37,033 nt of DNA. It comes from Marinicella gelatinilytica (GTDB taxonomy: Bacteria; Pseudomonadota; Gammaproteobacteria; Xanthomonadales; Marinicellaceae). Below, piece by piece: positions 34,822-37,033 of the stretch. The stretch is from contig NZ_JAPMLN010000020.1 in the NCBI RefSeq assembly GCF_026410405.1, positions 1 to 37,033 on the forward strand. Reading direction: 5' to 3'. Made by a program: the position numbers and the translations under genes. The notes below the pieces were generated by a model. The model searched no databases and was not told where the DNA came from. It worked only from the letters and a program-made list of their open reading frames with translations. Positions within the stretch are counted from its first letter, which is position 1, and each line of letters starts with the position of its first letter.

Positions 34822-35289
34822 ATGAAACTCCATATCAATAACTCGACTCACTTAGCCGAATTTATCCACCTCAATGAGCTCTGGATCATACATTACTTTG
34901 AATTGGAGCCATCTGACAAAGAACTGGCTCAGCACCCTGAGAAAATAATGGAAGAGGGTGGTTACGTCTTCAGCCTGACAAAATCCGATAAAGTGGTGGG
35001 AGTTTGCGCCTTATTTAATAAAGGCCTTAATCTGTATGAATTAGCGCGCATGACAGTTCATCCTGATCATCGTGGCGAAGGTCTGGCACATCAATTAATG
35101 TCTGCTTGTTTTCAGCAGCTTAAAAAAATTAAAGCAAAGAAAGTCTATTTAATTTCGAACACAGAACTCAAAGCCGCCATAAAACTCTACCAACAACACG
35201 GTTTTATCACAACCCACCAAGGTCCACATCCGGATTATCAACGGGCGGATATCGTGATGGAAAAAAATTTACAAAATATAAGCTATTGA
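34822..35289 (+). CDS. GNAT family N-acetyltransferase
   Basis: A 155-residue acetyltransferase. The acetyl-CoA pyrophosphate-binding motif A is VHPDHRGEGLAHQLM (near 83-97), preceded by the usual strand (YELARMTV), and the C-terminal KLYQQHGF (motif B region) is typical of the fold. Substrate unknown. It has no partner gene that would suggest one. Confidence 0.88.
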   Translation: MKLHINNSTHLAEFIHLNELWIIHYFELEPSDKELAQHPEKIMEEGGYVFSLTKSDKVVGVCALFNKGLNLYELARMTVHPDHRGEGLAHQLMSACFQQLKKIKAKKVYLISNTELKAAIKLYQQHGFITTHQGPHPDYQRADIVMEKNLQNISY

Positions 35290-35385
35290 GTTCACAACGG
35301 CGTATCGTATGATTGGTTTCTTGTTTTAGAGAAAGTTTGTATCAAGTTGAATAACAACTTAAACTAAATAATAAATGGTGTCAGC

Positions 35386-35981
35386 ATGAAATTTACAGCA
35401 TCTCAGATATTTGTTTTGTTATGTTTAAATCTATTCATTGTTACTGCACAGGCGAGTTTTTTTATATACCCTTCGATGAACTGTTGGTCGAAGCTGAGCT
35501 GATTGTTACGGGTGAAATCATTGAAAAAGACTATGTCAAAAAAGAAACGCTGAAGAATTGGTCTATACGTAATCCCGTAACGGGACAAATGGAGACAAAA
35601 TCAGAGATAAAAATGGGTGTATTTACTGATTATGAATTACATTTGGATGAGATCTTTAAGGGTTCAATTAAGGCGGATATCATTCACATAGAAGAATCGG
35701 GTGGTTGTTATGATGGGATTTGCGCAACGGCCAGTACCGGTTATCAATATGAGATTGGCGACCAGGTTTTTATCTTGTTAAAGAAAAGAGCTGACAGGCC
35801 TTTTTATCAATCCACGCGGCAGGGTTATACCGCTTATTATCTGTCAGATGATGGCAGAATATATAAAAGTCACGAGTCGTTAGAAATTATTAATGGCGCT
35901 GGCTTTGAACGCTCACCTCCGCCTGAACCTGAAACTTTGGAGGAAATCGAGGCTATGTTAAATATTCAGCCGATCCATTAA
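35386..35981 (+). CDS. Secreted protein with signal peptide and body in different frames (T7 slip site)
   Basis: An ATG at 35386, after GGTG, opens a clear signal peptide: MKFTASQIFVLLCLNLFIVT then AQA. In that frame the protein stops after 38 residues. The body, starting with FFYIPFDELLVEAELIVTGE, lies in the -1 frame and runs to 35981. The frames meet at seven T (35457-35463), read in the signal frame as T TTT TTT, a slippery heptamer. A one-base slip or one extra T would give a 198-residue exported protein. The body resembles small secreted beta-domain proteins (LIVTGEI... DEIFKGSIKADIIHIEESGG... GDQVFILLKK). An internal ATG at 35421 has no ribosome site and would lose the signal peptide. 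Family not recognised. A sequencing error in the T run is possible. Confidence 0.65.
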
Positions 35982-36008
35982 CATGCAATTCTGGGTGGTT
36001 TTCTGAGT

Positions 36009-36620
36009 TTAAATCAGTGACTTCACCCAATGAATAATATCAGCGGCCGTTCTTAATCCGGAAAGGCGATCCAACTCATGGCCATTTTTGAAGGCCACCA
36101 GTGTTGGCAGGCTGCGAATGCCATGTTCTGCGGCAGCTTGTTCGTGCTGATCGGTTTGGATTTTAGCAAAACGCACTGTGGGTAATTTTTGAGCGGCGTG
36201 ATAAAAATTGGGCGTCATCATCAGGCACGGCTGGCACTGGTGTAGTGTTTTAAATATACACGCGTTATGAGAACCAGCCACATGCCTCATAACAAGGCAT
36301 CGTTTGCAGTTAATGGCCAAAGTCCTTAATAAGAACGATAACGCCGAAATGAGGCATGTGGCTGATTCCCGAAGGGTGAACCATAAAACAGCCATCTATG
36401 GCGTTACGTTTCCTTGTAATATGAATAACTATTACTGCAAAAACAAGCCTTGTAGCTGACTATTTTATGATTCACTCATGACGTGTATATATTTAAAACA
36501 CTACACATAGCCCAAAAGTCGATAATCACCAATGGCTCATTATTACTTATAAACTTGGACAGAGATTTATTATTGAGCTCACTGGGTTCTCCCACGTTCA
36601 GTGATTGATGACAGCTGCCG
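36009..36620 (-). pseudogene. trxC: Thioredoxin 2 (trxC) remnant, split by an inserted element
   Basis: The 3' part (36009-36236) encodes CQPCLMMTPNFYHAAQKLPT, then GIRSLPTLVAFKNG and ADIIHWVKSL, a thioredoxin C-terminal half of TrxC type. The 5' part (36507-36620) encodes GSCHQSLNVGEPSELNN and LVIIDFWAM. Joining the halves across the element restores DFWAM-W-CQPC, the active site, so the insertion lies exactly at the redox motif. CHQSLNVGEP matches the end of the TrxC zinc ribbon, but the rest of the ribbon upstream is missing: beyond about 36620 the sequence belongs to another fragment. The gene is therefore both interrupted and truncated. The reading from 36395 through the element into the 3' part is a chance chimera. 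Confidence 0.8.
36240..36506. mobile_element. 267-base inverted-repeat element (MITE-like) inside trxC
   Basis: The ends are inverted repeats: GTGTAGTGTTTTAAATATA at 36240 and its complement ending at 36506, followed inward by CACG/CGTG. Inside, CAGCCACATGCCTCAT (36275-36290) pairs with 36349-36364, and the stem is extended by GGCATCGTT against AACGATAACGCC, so the left half would fold into a long hairpin. No transposase is encoded, hence MITE-like. A clear target duplication is not visible; the trxC active-site codons on both sides fit together if a few bases next to the repeats belong to the element. Confidence 0.75.
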
Positions 36621-36640
36621 AAGATCAATTCAGCTATTAG

Positions 36641-36754
36641 GCCACCAATCAAAACGGCAACTATTCACCTACCGATGTGTTTATCAATATTATTGATGAC
36701 CTGATTTTTTCAGAATTTGATTATGGTTTTCTCGAGATTAATATCAAATTCTGA
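36641..36754 (+). pseudogene. C-terminal fragment of an unknown, possibly secreted protein
   Basis: After a stop codon (36638-36640) a 37-residue reading, ATNQNGNYSPTDVFINIIDD and on to a stop at 36752-36754, looks like the end of a larger protein; the ATNQNGNYS phrase recalls the last strand of repeat domains in large secreted proteins. It joins the trxC remnant on the opposite strand near 36620, so a deletion or recombination junction is likely there. The alternative is that this reading is accidental. Confidence 0.3.
36710..36754. repeat. 12-bp inverted repeat
   Basis: TCAGAATTTGAT (36710-36721) and ATCAAATTCTGA (36743-36754) form a perfect 12-bp stem with a 21-base loop. There is no proper T tract after it on either strand. 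It could be a terminator remnant or the edge of a mobile element. Confidence 0.5.
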
Positions 36755-36793
36755 GTCGTTTTCAAATCTGTTAAAATGAGGGAATGACTATGA

Positions 36794-36961
36794 ATGAAAA
36801 TTATGAAATGTAAATTATGTAATAAAGATTCTACAAAGCTTGCCAAAGCACATATATTTCCAAAGGGTTTTTTTAAAAAACTACCTGAAAAAACAAACTT
36901 GAATTCAAGTAATAAGTGCAATTTAATCATGCAGCAAGTAAATCGACTTGCTGCCCCATAA
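36794..36961 (+). pseudogene. 5' fragment of an HNH-like protein, cut by an IS30-type element
   Basis: A reading of 55 residues begins MKIMKCKLCNKDSTKLAKAH, then IFPKGFFKKLPEKTN. The CxxC followed by KAHIFPKGFF resembles the start of HNH-type proteins with a K/S-H-I-P-K-x-F-F motif, often found with phages or defence genes. From about residue 36 on, the codons come from the end of an IS30-type element (the reading passes over the transposase stop on the other strand), so the original gene was cut there. GAGGG lies upstream. Confidence 0.5.
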
Positions 36962-37033
36962 ATAATTCATTCGGAGATTTCCCGCCTCTTGTTTTCCGTG
37001 GTCTGTTATTCAGGCAATCCATTACGTGTTCTA
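36895..37033 (-). mobile_element. IS30-family element, transposase 3' end, running off the right edge
   Basis: On the minus strand, 37031-36927 encodes EHVMDCLNNRPRKTRGGKSP then NELFMGQQVDLLAA and a stop. LNNRPRK followed by a K/TP-x-E-L/V-F phrase is the C-terminal signature of IS30 transposases. The transposase stop lies in a short hairpin (36931-36939 with 36946-36954), and beyond it the end sequence, ATTGCACTTATTACTTGAAT on the minus strand, looks like an IS30 terminal repeat. The exact end is uncertain (about 36895-36905). The rest of the element lies outside the window. Confidence 0.75.

Noticed and set aside
36009-36395. 128-codon minus-strand frame as an intact thioredoxin-like gene
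   Set aside because: Its first 53 codons lie inside the inverted-repeat element and have no thioredoxin similarity; the real 5' half of trxC is found on the far side of the element.
36260-36420. attC-like integron site (CATAAC, AACGCC...GGCGTT, long imperfect stem)
   Set aside because: The consensus core sites RYYYAAC and GTTRRRY are not met, there is no integrase or cassette array, and terminal inverted repeats explain the structure better.
36721-36930. Minus-strand 69-codon frame opposite the HNH-like fragment
   Set aside because: It crosses the IS30 end and the 12-bp inverted repeat, and is antisense to a more convincing reading.

Overview
The window looks like the chromosome of a free-living, moderately AT-rich gammaproteobacterium. 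The evidence is gene order: an rhodanese (yibN)-secB-gpsA block next to an envC-like gene, an lptM-dapF-DUF484-xerC block, and a complete atpIBEFHAGDC operon, all classic gammaproteobacterial neighbourhoods. I cannot name the genus; a Marinicella-like, deep-branching lineage is only a guess. No tRNA, rRNA, CRISPR array or prophage was seen. Layout: 0.1-1.0 kb holds two tandem paralogous small secreted proteins (minus strand), divergent from a secreted methyltransferase-like protein. 1.9-7.8 kb holds envC-like, yibN, secB, gpsA, an SRPBCC/GyrI-like membrane protein and rmuC. 7.8-12.1 kb is a two-gene RND efflux operon. 12.2-14.8 kb holds pyrF, divergent degQ-type protease and msrB. 15.1-20.8 kb is the most unusual part: two paralogous proteins with a degenerate receiver-like N-terminus, an MglA/COG2229-like small GTPase, a two-part roadblock-like protein, a stand-alone roadblock/LC7 protein, two stand-alone Aer-like PAS proteins, and a PhnD-like solute-binding domain with no signal peptide. 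This reads as one intracellular signalling module. 20.8-24.1 kb is a minus-strand operon (alpha/beta hydrolase, birA, SPOR protein, glycosyltransferase). 24.1-26.7 kb is lptM-dapF-DUF484-xerC with overlapping genes. 26.8-33.7 kb is the ATP synthase operon, with a strong sigma70-type promoter and a clean terminator. 33.7-37.0 kb is a degraded accessory zone. It contains an array of related non-coding repeats with a nested inverted-repeat element, a small membrane protein, a GNAT acetyltransferase, a secreted protein whose signal peptide and body are in different frames joined at a T7 tract, a trxC gene split by a 267-bp inverted-repeat element and missing its 5' end, a fragment of another gene, and an HNH-like gene start cut off by an IS30-family element that runs off the right edge. 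How the parts work together: the left and centre are mostly housekeeping (export, envelope maintenance, redox repair, lipid and cell-wall precursors, energy). The 15-21 kb operon combines a GTP switch, a probable GTPase regulator of roadblock type, redox or oxygen-type PAS sensors and a cytoplasmic ligand-binding domain, and is the best candidate for an undescribed system. The right end shows recent insertion, recombination and decay.
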